A program made the translations under genes and the position numbers. Below the pieces are notes generated by a model that worked only from the letters and a program-made list of their open reading frames with translations, searched no databases and was not told the origin of the DNA. DNA of 64,000 nt from Apostichopus japonicus (taxonomy: Eukaryota > Echinodermata > Holothuroidea > Aspidochirotida > Stichopodidae). This document shows positions 1 through 12,559 of this stretch, piece by piece. Numbering within the stretch: the stretch's first letter is position 1; every line of letters begins with the position of its first letter. The stretch lies in assembly GCF_037975245.1 (NCBI RefSeq), contig NC_092562.1, positions 20,287,054-20,351,053 of the forward strand. The letters are read 5' to 3'.

Positions 1-69
1 TTTACAGCAAGTGCCTACATGGGGAGCTGTAAGTATTAGTTAATCGACCTAATATCTCAGTCCATACAG

Positions 70-168
70 TGGCGCGATGGCTTGGCGCACTGTACGAGCT
101 GATGAGCGAGGCTCTCTTTTGCATCGGTGGTTCGAACCCCCGGCGATGACGTCTTTTGCCGATCTTTT
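70..168 (+). other. Representative tRNA-like head of the satellite monomer (A box, B box, T-run terminators)
   Basis: Annotated on one monomer as a template for all. The A-box-like TGGCGCGATGG is at 70-80; the D-stem GCGC...GCGC is perfect across a GATGGCTTG loop. The B-box-like GGTTCGAACCC is at 129-139. TTTT runs at 154-157 and 165-168 sit where an RNA polymerase III terminator would be expected. A-to-B spacing is 59 nt, longer than the roughly 44 nt of a compact tRNA, so it resembles a long-variable-arm tRNA or one with an insertion. The acceptor and anticodon stems do not pair convincingly, so this is not a functional tRNA gene. It looks like the head of a tRNA-derived SINE that became a satellite. 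An extra TTTT at 117-120 lies between the two boxes and could stop Pol III early. Confidence 0.6.
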
Positions 169-172
169 ACAG

Positions 173-193
173 CGAATGCCTACATGGGGAGCT
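173..193 (+). other. 21-nt segment flanked by splice-site-like signals (array-wide motif)
   Basis: In each monomer a pyrimidine-rich stretch ending TCTTTTACAG is followed by 21 nt and then GTAAGTAT, a very good match to a 5' splice site. Coordinates are given for one example: acceptor-like AG at 171-172, donor-like GTAAGT at 194-199. The 21 nt are a multiple of three and lack stop codons in the first frame. The donor hexamer is kept in nearly all monomers; exceptions include copies near 12575, 33098, 47282 and 47446. This could be coincidence fixed by array homogenization. No transcript evidence is available. Confidence 0.3.
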
Positions 194-1446
194 GTAAGTA
201 TTAGTTAATCGACCTAATATCTCAGTCCATACAGTGGCGCGATGGCTTGGCGCACTGTACGAGCTGATGAGCGAGGCTCTCCTTTGCATCGGTGGTTCGA
301 ACCCCCGGCGATGACGTCTTTTGCCGATCTTTTACAGAGAGTGCCTACATGGGGAGCTGTAGGTATTAGTTAATCGACCTAATATCTCAGTCCATACAGT
401 GGCGCGATGGCTTGGCGCACTGTACGAGCTGATGAGCGAGGCTCTCTTTTGCATCGGTGGTTCGAACCCCCGGTGATGACGTCTTTTGCCGATCTTTTAC
501 AGCGAGTGCCTACATGGGGAGCTGTAAGTATTAGTTAATCGACCTAATATCTCAGTCCATACAGTGGCGCGATGGCTTGGCGCACTGTACGAGCTGATGA
601 GCGAGGCTCTCTTTTGCATCGGTGGTTCGAACCCCCGGTGATGACGTCTTTTGCCGATCTTTTACAGCGAGTGCCTACATGGGGAGCTGTAAGTATTAGT
701 TAATCGACCTAATATCTCAGTCCATACAGTGGCGCGATGGCTTGGCGCACTGTACGAGCTGATGAGCGAGGCACTCTTTTGCATCGGTGGTTCGAACCCC
801 CGTTGATGACGTCTTTTGCCGATCTTTTACAGCGAGTGCCTACATGGGGAGGTGTAAGTATTAGTTAATCGACCTAATATCTCTGTCCATACAGTGGCGC
901 GATGGCTTGGCGCACTGTACGAGCTGATGAGCGAGGCTCTCTTTTGCATCGGTGGTTCGAACCCCCGGTGATGACGTCTTTTGCCGATCTTTTACAGCGA
1001 GTGCCTACATGGGGAGCTGTAAGTATTAGTTAATCGACCTAATATCTCAGTCCATACAGTGGCGCGATGGCTTGGCGAACTGTACGAGCTGATGAGCGAG
1101 GCTCTCTTTTGCATCGGTGGTTCGAACCCCCGGTGATGAAGCTTTCGCCGATCTTTTACAGCGAGTGCCTTCATGGGGAGCTGTAAGTATTAGTTAATCG
1201 ACCTAATATCTCAGTACATACAGTGGCGCGATGGCTTGGCGCACTGTACGAGCTGATGAGCGAGGCTCTCTTTTGCATCGGTGGTTCGAACCCCCGGTGA
1301 TGAAGCTTTCGCCGATCTTTTACAGCGAGTGCCTTCATGGGGAGCTGTAAGTATTAGTGAATCGACCTAATATCTCAGTCCATACAGTGGCGCGATGGCT
1401 TGGCGCACTGTACGAGCTGATGAGAGAGGCTCTCTTTTGCATCGGT

Positions 1447-1457
1447 GGTTCGAATCC
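1447..1457 (+). promoter_or_regulatory. Perfect B-box variant GGTTCGAATCC
   Basis: First monomer in the window whose B box equals the eukaryotic tRNA consensus GGTTCGANTCC exactly. The same AATCC variant recurs in many monomers (for example near 4755, 10535, 12350, 14165, 30130). Other monomers carry AACCC or AACAC at this place and match less well. B boxes bind TFIIIC; whether any copy here is transcribed cannot be seen from sequence. Confidence 0.55.
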
Positions 1458-3359
1458 CCGGTGATGACGTCTTTTGCCGATCTTTTACAGCGAGTGCCTA
1501 CATGGGGAGCTGTAAGTATTAGTTAATCGACCTAATATCTCAGTCCATACAGTGGCGCGATGGCTTGGCGCACTGTACGAGCTGATGAGAGAGGCTCTCT
1601 TTTGCATCGGTGGTTCGAATCCCCGGTCATGACGTCTTTTGCCGATCTTTTACAGCGAGTGCCTACATGGGGAGCTGTAAGTATTAGTTATTCGACCTAA
1701 TAACTCAGTCCATACAGTGGCGCGATGGCTTGGCGCACTGTACGAGCTGATGAGAGAGGCTCTCTTTTGCATCGGTGGTTCGAACCCCCGGTGATGACGT
1801 CTTTTGCCGATCTTTTACAGCGAGTGCCTACATGGGGAGCTGTAAGTATTAGTTATTCGACCTAATAACTCAGTCCATACAGTGGCGCGATGGCTTGGCG
1901 CACTGTACAAGCTGATGAGCGAGGCTCTCTTTTGCATCGGTGGTTCGAACACCCGGTGATGACGTCTTTTGCCGATCTTTTACAGCGAGTGTCTACATGG
2001 GTAGCTGTAAGTATTAGTTAATCGACCTAATAACTCAGTCCATACAGTGGCGCGATGGCTTGGCGCACTGTACGAGCTGATGAGCGAGGCTCTCTTTTGC
2101 ATCGGTGGTTCGAACACCCGGTGATGACGTCTTTTGCCGATCTTTTACAGCGAGTGCCTACATGGGGAGCTGTAAGTATTAGTTAATCGACCTAATAACT
2201 CAGTCCATACAGTGGCGCGATTTCTTGGCGCACTGTACGAGCTGATGAGCGAGGCTCTCTTTTGCATCGGTTGTTCGAACCCCCGGTGATGACGTCTTTT
2301 GCCGATCTTTTACAGCGAGTGCCTACATGGGGAGCTGTAAGTATTAGTTATTCGACCTAATAACTCAGTCCATACAGTGGCGCGATGGCTTGGCGCACTG
2401 TACGAGCTGATGAGAGAGGCTCTCTTTTGCATCGGTGGTTCGAACCCCCGGTGATGACGTCTTTTGCCGATCTTTTACAGCGAGTGCCTACATGGGGAGC
2501 TGTAAGTATTAGTTATTCGACCTAATAACTCAGTCCATACAGTGGCGCGATGGCTTGGCGCACTGTACGAGCTGATGAGTGAGGCTCTCTTTTGCATCGG
2601 TGGTTCGAACACCCGGTGATGACGTCTTTTGCCGATCTTTTACAGCGAGTGTCTACATGGGGAGCTGTAAGTATTAGTTAATCGACCTAATAACTCAGTC
2701 CATACAGTGGCGCGATGGCTTGGCGCACTGTACGAGCTGATGAGCGAGGCTTTCTTTTGCATCGGTGGTTCGAACCCCCGGTGATGACGTCTTTTGCCGA
2801 TCTTTTACAGCGAGTGCCTTCATGGGGAGCTGTAAGTATTAGTTAATCGACCTAATAACTCAGTCCATACAGTGGCGCGATGGCTTGGCGCACTGTACGA
2901 GCTGATGAGAGAGGCTCTCTTTTGCATCGGTGGTTCGAACCCCCGGTGATGACGTCTTTTGCCGATCTTTTACAGCGAGTGCCTACATGGGGAGCTGTAA
3001 GTATTAGTTATTCGACCTAATAACTCAGTCCATACAGTGGCGCGATGGCTTGGCGCACTGTACGAGCTGATGAGAGAGGCTCTCTTTTGCATCGGTGGTT
3101 CGAACCCCCGGTGATGACGTCTTTTGCCGATCTTTTACAGCGAGTGCCTACATGGGGAGCTGTAAGTATTAGTTATTCGACCTAATAACTCAGTCCATAC
3201 AGTGGCGCGATGGCTTGGCGCACTGTAGGAGCTGATGAGCGAGGCTCTCTTTTGCATCGGTGGTTCGAACACCCGGTGATGACGTCTTTTGCCGATCTTT
3301 TACAGCGAGTGTCTACATGGGGAGCTGTAAGTATTAGTTAATCGACCTAATAACTCAGT

Positions 3360-6120
3360 CCATACAGTGGCGCGATGGCTTGGCGCACTGTACGAGCTGA
3401 TGAGTGAGGTTTTCTTTTGCATCGGTGGTTCGAACCCCCGGTGATGACGTCTTTTGCCGATCTTTTACAGCGAGTGCCTTCATGGGGAGCTGTAAGTATT
3501 AGTTAATCGACCTAATATCTCAGTCCATACAGTGGCGCGATGGCTTGGCGCACTGTACGAGCTGATGGGGCGATGCTCTCTTTTGCATCGGTGGTTCGAA
3601 CCCCCGGTGATGACGTCTTTTGCCGATCTTTTACAGCGAGTGCCTACATGGGGAGCTGTAAGTATTAGTTAATCCACCTAATATCTCAGTCCATACAGTG
3701 GCGCGATGGCTTGGCGCACTGTACGAGCTGATGAGCGAGGCTCTCTTTTGCATCGGTGGTTCGAACCCCCGGTGATGACGTCTTTTGCCGATCTTTTACA
3801 GCGAGTGCCTACATGGGGAGCTGTAAGTATTAGTTAATCCACCTAATATCTCAGTCCATACAGTGGCGCGATGGCTTGGCGCACTGTACGAGCTGATGAG
3901 AGAGGCTCTCTTTTGCATCGGTGGTTCGAACCCCCGGTGATGACGTCTTTTGCCGATCTTTTACAGCGAGTGCCTACATGGGGAGCTGTAAGTATTAGTT
4001 AATCCACCTAATATCTCAGTCCATACAGTGGCGCGATGGCTTGGCGCACTGTACGAGCTGATGAGAGAGGCTCTCTTTTGCATCGGTGGTTCGAACCCCC
4101 GGTGATGTCGTCTTTTGCCGATCTTTTACAGAGAGTGCCTACATGGGGAGCTGTAAGTATTAGTTATTCGACCTAATAACTCAGTCCATACAGTGGCGCG
4201 ATGGCTTGGCGCACTGTACGAGCTGATGAGCGAGGCTCTCTTTTGCATCGGTGGTTCGAACCCCCGGTGATGACGTCTTTTGCCGATCTTTTACAGCGAG
4301 TGCCTACATGGGGAGCTGTAAGTATTAGTTAATCGACCTAATAACTCAGTCCATACAGTGGCGCGATGGCTTGGCGCACTGTACGAGCTGATGAGCGAGG
4401 CTCTCTTTTGCATCGGTGGTTCGAACCCCCGGTGATGACGTCTTTTGCCGATCTTTTATATCGAGTGCCTACATGGGGAGCTGTAAGTATTAGTTAATCG
4501 ACCTAATATCTCAGTCCATACAGTGGCGCGATGGCTTGGCGCACTGTACGAGCTGATGAGCGAGGCTCTCTTTTGCATCGGTGGTTCGAACCCCCGGTGA
4601 TGACGTCTTTTGCCGATCTTTTACAGCGAGTGCCTACATGGGGAGCTGTAAGTATTAGTTAATCGACCTAATATCTCAGTCCATACAGTGGCGCGATGGC
4701 TTGGCGCACTGTACGAGCTGGTGAGAGAGGCTCTCTTTTGCATCGGTGGTTCGAATCCCCGGTGATGACGTCTTTTGCCGATCTTTTACAGCGAGTGCCT
4801 ACATGGGGAGCTGTAAGTATTAGTTAATCGACCTAATATCTCAGTCCATACAGTGGCGCGATGGCTTGGCGCACTGTACGAGCTGGTGAGAGAGGCTCTC
4901 TTTTGCATCGGTGGTTCGAATCCCCGGTGATGACGTCTTTTGCCGATCTTTTACAGCGAGTGCCTACATGGGGAGCTGTAAGTATTAGTTAATCGACCTA
5001 ATATCTCAGTCCATACAGTGGCGCGATGGCTTGGCGCACTGTACGAGCTGATGAGCGAGGCTCTCTTTTGCATCGGTGGTTCGAATCCCCGGTGATGACG
5101 TCTTTTGCCGATCTTTTACAGCGAGTGCCTACATGGGGAGCTGTAAGTATTAGTTAATCGACCTAATATCTCAGTCCATACAGTGCCGCGATGGCTTGGC
5201 GCACTGTACGAGCTGATGAGCGAGGCTCTCTTTTGCATCGGTGGTTCGAACACCCGGTGATGACGTCTTTTGCCGATCTTTTACAGCGAGTGCCTACATG
5301 GGGAGCTGTAAGTATTAGTTAATCGACCTAATATCTCAGTCCATACAGTGGCGCGATGGCTTGGCGCACTGTACGAGCTGATGAGCGAGGCTCTCTTTTG
5401 CATCGGTGGTTCGAACCCCCGGTAATGACGTCTTTTGCCGATCTTTTACAGCGAGTGCCTACATGGGGAGCTGTAAGTATTAGTTAATCCACCTAATATC
5501 TCAGTCCATACAGTGGCGCGATGGCTTGGCGCACTGTACGAGCTGATGAGCGAGGCTCTCTTTTGCATCGGTGGTTCGAATCCCCGGTGATGACGTCTTT
5601 TGCCGATCTTTTACAGCTAGTGCCTACATGGGGAGCTGTAAGTATTAGTTAATCGACCTAATATCTCAGTCCATACAGTGGCGCGATGGCTTGGCGCACT
5701 GTACGAGCTGATGAGCGAGGCTCTCTTTTGCATCGGTGGTTCGAACCCCCGGTGATGACGTCTTTTGCCGATCTTTTACAGCGAGTGCCTACATGGGGAG
5801 CTGTAAGTATTAGTTATTCGACCTAATAACTCAGTCCATACAGTGGCGCGATGGCTTGGCGCACTGTACGAGCTGATGAGCGAGGCTCTCTTTTGCATCG
5901 GTGGTTCGAACACCCGGTGATGACGTCTTTTGCCGATCTTTTACAGCGAGTGTCTACATGGGGAGCTGTAAGTATTAGTTAATCGACCTAATAACTCAGT
6001 CCATACAGTGGCGCGATGGCTTGGCGCACTGTACGAGCTGATGAGCGATGCTCTCTTTTGCATCGGTGGTTCGAACCCCCGGTGATGACGTCTTTTGCCG
6101 ATCTTTTACAGCGAGTGCCT
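3360..6120 (+). repeat. Higher-order block, copy 1 (24-monomer offset)
   Basis: Shares private variants with about 7320-9920: GCTGATGGGG at 3561 and 7522 (offset 3961), a TTTTATATCG variant at about 4456 and 8417 (offset 3961), CAGTGCCGCG at about 5181 and 8977 (offset 3796) and ACAGCTAG near 5613 and 9413 (offset 3800). The offset falls by 165 because one of two adjacent GCTGGTGAG monomers in this copy is absent from copy 2, then rises by 4 because of the T-run expansion. Boundaries are approximate, set by where shared variants stop. Confidence 0.8.
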
Positions 6121-7319
6121 ACATGGGGAGCTGTAAGTATTAGTTAATCCACCTAATATCTCAGTCCATACAGTGGCGCGATGGCTTGGCGCACTGTACG
6201 AGCTGATGAGCGAGGCTCTCTTTTGCATCGGTGGTTCGAACCCCCGGTGATGACGTCTTTTGCCGATCTTTTACAGCGAGTGCCTACATGGGGAGCTGTA
6301 AGTATTAGTTAATCGACCTAATAACTCAGTCCATACAGTGGCGCGATGGCTTGGCGCACTGTACGAGCTGATGAGCGAGGCTCTCTTTTGCATCGGTGGT
6401 TCGAACACCCGGTGATGACGTCTTTTGCCGATCTTTTACAGCGAGTGTCTACATGGGGAGCTGTAAGTATTAGTTAATCGACCTAATAACTCAGTCCATA
6501 CAGTGGCGCGATGGCTTGGCGCACTGTACGAGCTGATGAGCGATGCTCTCTTTTGCATCGGTGGTTCGAACCCCCGGTGATGACGTCTTTTGCCGATCTT
6601 TTACAGCGAGTGCCTACATGGGGAGCTGTAAGTATTAGTTAATCCACCTAATATCTCAGTCCATACAGTGGCGCGATGGCTTGGCGCACTGTACGAGCTG
6701 ATGAGCGAGGCTCTCTTTTGCATCGGTGGTTCGAACACCCGGTGATGACGTCTTTTGCCGATCTTTTACAGCGAGTGTCTACATGGGGAGCTGTAAGTAT
6801 TAGTTAATCGACCTAATAACTCAGTCCATACAGTGGCGCGATGGCTTGGCGCACTGTACGAGCTGATGAGCGATGCTCTCTTTTGCATCGGTGGTTCGAA
6901 CCCCCGGTGATGACGTCTTTTGCCGATCTTTTACAGCGAGTGCCTACATGGGGAGCTGTAAGTATTAGTTAATCCACCTAATATCTCAGTCCATACAGTG
7001 GCGCGATGGCTTGGCGCACTGTACGAGCTGATGAGCGAGGCTCTCTTTTGCATCGGTGGTTCGAACCCCCGGTGATGACGTCTTTTGCCGATCTTTTACA
7101 GCGAGTGCCTACATGGGGAGCTGTAAGTATTAGTTAATCGACCTAATATCTCAGTCCATACAGTGGCGCGATGGCTTGGCGCACTGTACGAGCTGATGAG
7201 AGAGGCTCTCTTTTGCATCGGTGGTTCGAATCCCCGGTGATGACGTCTTTTGCCGATCTTTTACAGCGAGTGCCTACATGGGGAGCTGTAAGTATTAGTT
7301 AATCGACCTAATAACTCAG

Positions 7320-9920
7320 TCCATACAGTGGCGCGATGGCTTGGCGCACTGTACGAGCTGATGAGCGAGGTTTTCTTTTGCATCGGTGGTTCGAACCCCC
7401 GGTGATGACGTCTTTTGCCGATCTTTTACAGCGAGTGCCTTCATGGGGAGCTGTAAGTATTAGTTAATCGACCTAATATCTCAGTCCATACAGTGGCGCG
7501 ATGGCTTGGCGCACTGTACGAGCTGATGGGGCGATGCTCTCTTTTGCATCGGTGGTTCGAACCCCCGGTGATGACGTCTTTTGCCGATCTTTTACAGCGA
7601 GTGCCTACATGGGGAGCTGTAAGTATTAGTTAATCCACCTAATATCTCAGTCCATACAGTGGCGCGATGGCTTGGCGCACTGTACGAGCTGATGAGCGAG
7701 GCTCTCTTTTGCATCGGTGGTTCGAACCCCCGGTGATGACGTCTTTTGCCGATCTTTTACAGCGAGTGCCTACATGGGGAGCTGTAAGTATTAGTTAATC
7801 CACCTAATATCTCAGTCCATACAGTGGCGCGATGGCTTGGCGCACTGTACGAGCTGATGAGAGAGGCTCTCTTTTGCATCGGTGGTTCGAACCCCCGGTG
7901 ATGACGTCTTTTGCCGATCTTTTACAGCGAGTGCCTACATGGGGAGCTGTAAGTATTAGTTAATCCACCTAATATCTCAGTCCATACAGTGGCGCGATGG
8001 CTTGGCGCACTGTACGAGCTGATGAGAGAGGCTCTCTTTTGCATCGGTGGTTCGAATCCCCGGTGATGTCGTCTTTTGCCGATCTTTTACAGAGAGTGCC
8101 TACATGGGGAGCTGTAAGTATTAGTTATTCGACCTAATAACTCAGTCCATACAGTGGCGCGATGGCTTGGCGCACTGTACGAGCTGATGAGCGAGGCTCT
8201 CTTTTGCATCGGTGGTTCGAACCCCCGGTGATGACGTCTTTTGCCGATCTTTTACAGCGAGTGCCTACATGGGGAGCTGTAAGTATTAGTTAATCGACCT
8301 AATAACTCAGTCCATACAGTGGCGCGATGGCTTGGCGCACTGTACGAGCTGATGAGCGAGGCTCTCTTTTGCATCGGTGGTTCGAACCCCCGGTGATGAC
8401 GTCTTTTGCCGATCTTTTATATCGAGTGCCTACATGGGGAGCTGTAAGTATTAGTTAATCGACCTAATATCTCAGTCCATACAGTGGCGCGATGGCTTGG
8501 CGCACTGTACGAGCTGATGAGCGAGGCTCTCTTTTGCATCGGTGGTTCGAACCCCCGGTGATGACGTCTTTTGCCGATCTTTTACAGCGAGTGCCTACAT
8601 GGGGAGCTGTAAGTATTAGTTAATCGACCTAATATCTCAGTCCATACAGTGGCGCGATGGCTTGGCGCACTGTACGAGCTGGTGAGAGAGGCTCTCTTTT
8701 GCATCGGTGGTTCGAATCCCCGGTGATGACGTCTTTTGCCGATCTTTTACAGCGAGTGCCTACATGGGGAGCTGTAAGTATTAGTTAATCGACCTAATAT
8801 CTCAGTCCATACAGTGGCGCGATGGCTTGGCGCACTGTACGAGCTGATGAGCGAGGCTCTCTTTTGCATCGGTGGTTCGAATCCCCGGTGATGACGTCTT
8901 TTGCCGATCTTTTACAGCGAGTGCCTACATGGGGAGCTGTAAGTATTAGTTAATCGACCTAATATCTCAGTCCATACAGTGCCGCGATGGCTTGGCGCAC
9001 TGTACGAGCTGATGAGCGAGGCTCTCTTTTGCATCGGTGGTTCGAACACCCGGTGATGACGTCTTTTGCCGATCTTTTTTTTACAGCGAGTGCCTACATG
9101 GGGAGCTGTAAGTATTAGTTAATCGACCTAATATCTCAGTCCATACAGTGGCGCGATGGCTTGGCGCACTGTACGAGCTGATGAGCGAGGCTCTCTTTTG
9201 CATCGGTGGTTCGAACCCCCGGTAATGACGTCTTTTGCCGATCTTTTACAGCGAGTGCCTACATGGGGAGCTGTAAGTATTAGTTAATCCACCTAATATC
9301 TCAGTCCATACAGTGGCGCGATGGCTTGGCGCACTGTACGAGCTGATGAGCGAGGCTCTCTTTTGCATCGGTGGTTCGAATCCCCGGTGATGACGTCTTT
9401 TGCCGATCTTTTACAGCTAGTGCCTACATGGGGAGCTGTAAGTATTAGTTAATCGACCTAATATCTCAGTCCATACAGTGGCGCGATGGCTTGGCGCACT
9501 GTACGAGCTGATGAGCGAGGCTCTCTTTTGCATCGGTGGTTCGAACCCCCGGTGATGACGTCTTTTGCCGATCTTTTACAGCGAGTGCCTACATGGGGAG
9601 CTGTAAGTATTAGTTATTCGACCTAATAACTCAGTCCATACAGTGGCGCGATGGCTTGGCGCACTGTACGAGCTGATGAGCGAGGCTCTCTTTTGCATCG
9701 GTGGTTCGAACACCCGGTGATGACGTCTTTTGCCGATCTTTTACAGCGAGTGTCTACATGGGGAGCTGTAAGTATTAGTTAATCGACCTAATAACTCAGT
9801 CCATACAGTGGCGCGATGGCTTGGCGCACTGTACGAGCTGATGAGCGATGCTCTCTTTTGCATCGGTGGTTCGAACCCCCGGTGATGACGTCTTTTGCCG
9901 ATCTTTTACAGCGAGTGCCT
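7320..9920 (+). repeat. Higher-order block, copy 2 of the 24-monomer duplication
   Basis: Counterpart of about 3360-6120. One monomer has been lost near 8840, where only one GCTGGTGAG monomer remains, and GATCTTTTTTTTACAG near 9071 has four extra T. A further partial echo follows: the TTATATCG variant appears again near 10238 and the GCCGCG variant near 10800 and 10965. The block was therefore copied or shuffled more than once. Confidence 0.78.
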
Positions 9921-12559
9921 ACATGGGGAGCTGTAAGTATTAGTTAATCGACCTAATATCTCAGTCCATACAGTGGCGCGATGGCTTGGCGCACTGTACG
10001 AGCTGATGAGCGAGGCTCTCTTTTGCATCGGTGGTTCGAACCCCCGGTGATGACGTCTTTTGCCGATCTTTTACAGCGAGTGCCTACATGGGGAGCTGTA
10101 AGTATTAGTTAATCGACCTAATAACTCAGTCCATACAGTGGCGCGATGGCTTGGCGCACTGTACGAGCTGATGAGCGAGGCTCTCTTTTGCATCGGTGGT
10201 TCGAACACCCGGTGATGACGTCTTTTGCCGATCTTTTATATCGAGTGCCTACATGGGGAGCTGTAAGTATTAGTTAATCGACCTAATATCTCAGTCCATA
10301 CAGTGGCGCGATGGCTTGGCGCACTGTACGAGCTGATGAGCGAGGCTCTCTTTTGCATCGGTGGTTCGAACCCCCGGTGATGACGTCTTTTGCCGATCTT
10401 TTACAGCGAGTGCCTACATGGGGAGCTGTAAGTATTAGTTAATCGACCTAATATCTCAGTCCATACAGTGGCGCGATGGCTTGGCGCACTGTACGAGCTG
10501 ATGAGAGAGGCTCTCTTTTGCATCGGTGGTTCGAATCCCCGGTGATGACGTCTTTTGCCGATCTTTTACAGCGAGTGCCTACATGGGGAGCTGTAAGTAT
10601 TAGTTAATCCACCTAATATCTCAGTCCATACAGTGGCGCGATGGCTTGGCGCACTGTACGAGCTGATGAGCGAGGCTCTCTTTTGCATCGGTGGTTCGAA
10701 TCCCCGGTGATGACGTCTTTTGCCGATCTTTTACAGCTAGTGCCTACATGGGGAGCTGTAAGTATTAGTTAATCGACCTAATATCTCAGTCCATACAGTG
10801 CCGCGATGGCTTGGCGCACTGTACGAGCTGATGAGCGAGGCTCTCTTTTGCATCGGTGGTTCGAACCCCCGGTGATGACGTCTTTTGCCGATCTTTTACA
10901 GCTAGTGCCTACATGGGGAGCTGTAAGTATTAGTTAATCGACCTAATATCTCAGTCCATACAGTGCCGCGATGGCTTGGCGCACTGTACGAGCTGATGAG
11001 CGAGGCTCTCTTTTGCATCGGTGGTTCGAACCCCCGGTGATGACGTCTTTTGGCGATCTTTCACAGCGAGTGCCTACATGGGGAGCTGTAAGTATTAGTT
11101 AATCGACCTAATATCTCAGTCCATACAGTGGCGCGATGGCTTGGCGCACTGTACGAGCTGATGAGCGAGGCTCTCTTTTGCATCGGTGGTTCGAACCCCC
11201 GGTAATGACGTCTTTTGCCGATCTTTTACAGCGAGTGCCTACATGGGGAGCTGTAAGTATTAGTTAATCCACCTAATATCTCAGTCCATACAGTGGCGCG
11301 ATGGCTTGGCGCACTGTACGAGCTGATGAGCGAGGCTCTCTTTTGCATCGGTGGTTCGAATCCCCGGTGATGACGTCTTTTGCCGATCTTTTACAGCTAG
11401 TGCCTACATGGGGAGCTGTAAGTATTAGTTAATCGACCTAATATCTCAGTCCATACAGTGGCGCGATGGCTTGGCGCACTGTACGAGCTGATGAGCGAGG
11501 CTCTCTTTTGCATCGGTGGTTCGAACACCCGGTGATGACGTCTTTTGCCGATCTTTTACAGCGAGTGCCTACATGGGGAGCTGTAAGTATTAGTTAATCG
11601 ACCTAATATCTCAGTCCATACAGTGGCGCGATGGCTTGGCGCACTGTACGAGCTGATGAGCGAGGCTCTCTTTTGCATCGGTTGTTCGAACCCCCGGTGA
11701 TGACGTCTTTTGCCGATCTTTTACAGCGAGTGCCTACATGGGGAGCTGTAAGTATTAGTTAATCGACCTAATATCTCAGTCCATACAGTGGCGCGATGGC
11801 TTGGCGCACTGTACGAGCTGATGAGAGAGGCTCTCTTTTGCATCGGTGGTTCGAATCCCCGGTGATGACGTCTTTTGCCGATCTTTTACAGCGAGTGCCT
11901 ACATGGGGAGCTGTAAGTATTAGTTATTCGACCTAATAACTCAGTCCATACAGTGGCGCGATGGCTTGGCGCACTGTACGAGCTGATGAGCGAGGCTCTC
12001 TTTTGCATCGGTGGTTCGAACACCCGGTGATGACGTCTTTTGGCGATCTTTTACAGCGAGTGCCTACATGGGGAGCTGTAAGTATTGGTTAATCCACCTA
12101 ATATCTCAGTCCATACAGTGGCGCGATGGCTTGGCGCACTGTACGAGCTGATGAGCGAGGCTCTCTTTTGCATCGGTGGTTCGAACCCCCGGTGATGACG
12201 TCTTTTGGCGATCTTTTACAGCGAGTGCCTACATGGGGAGCTGTAAGTATTAGTTATTCGACCTAATAACTCAGTCCATACAGTGGCGCGATGGCTTGGC
12301 GCACTGTACGAGCTGATGAGAGAGGCTCTCTTTTGTATCGGTGGTTCGAATCCCCGGTGATGACGTCTTTTGGCGATCTTTTACAGCGAGTGCCTACATG
12401 GGGAGCTGTAAGTATTAGTTAATCGACCTAATATCTCAGTCCATACAGTGGCGCGATGGCTTGGCGCACTGTACGAGCTGATGAGAGAGGCTCTCTTTTG
12501 CATCGGTGGTTCGAATCCCCGGTGATGACGTCTTTTGCCGATCTTTTACAGCGAGTGCC

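Noticed and set aside
99-120. Hammerhead ribozyme: CTGATGAG occurs in every monomer and satellites elsewhere carry hammerheads
   Set aside because: The second core element GAAA is absent from the monomer on this strand (TTTT follows the stem), and no pairing of the third stem is seen. CTGATGA alone is not enough.
129-145. CENP-B box in the TTCGAACACCCGG stretch
   Set aside because: TTCG and CGG are present but the spacing is one base short and the central A is missing; the reverse strand matches only half. Not a CENP-B box by the consensus.
150-157. CRE/ATF site in TGACGTCT of each monomer
   Set aside because: Seven of eight bases match TGACGTCA, but the core is short and expected to be fixed by homogenization; no promoter context supports it.
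173-199. Spliced-leader RNA gene repeat
   Set aside because: A good donor site exists but no Sm-binding site (A-T5/6-G type) follows, and no defined 5' end or promoter is visible. Kept only as an alternative in the micro-exon finding.
992-1174. 60-codon minus-strand ORF as a gene
   Set aside because: It is antisense satellite crossing just over one monomer where stops were lost by variant bases; there is nothing similar to a protein domain.
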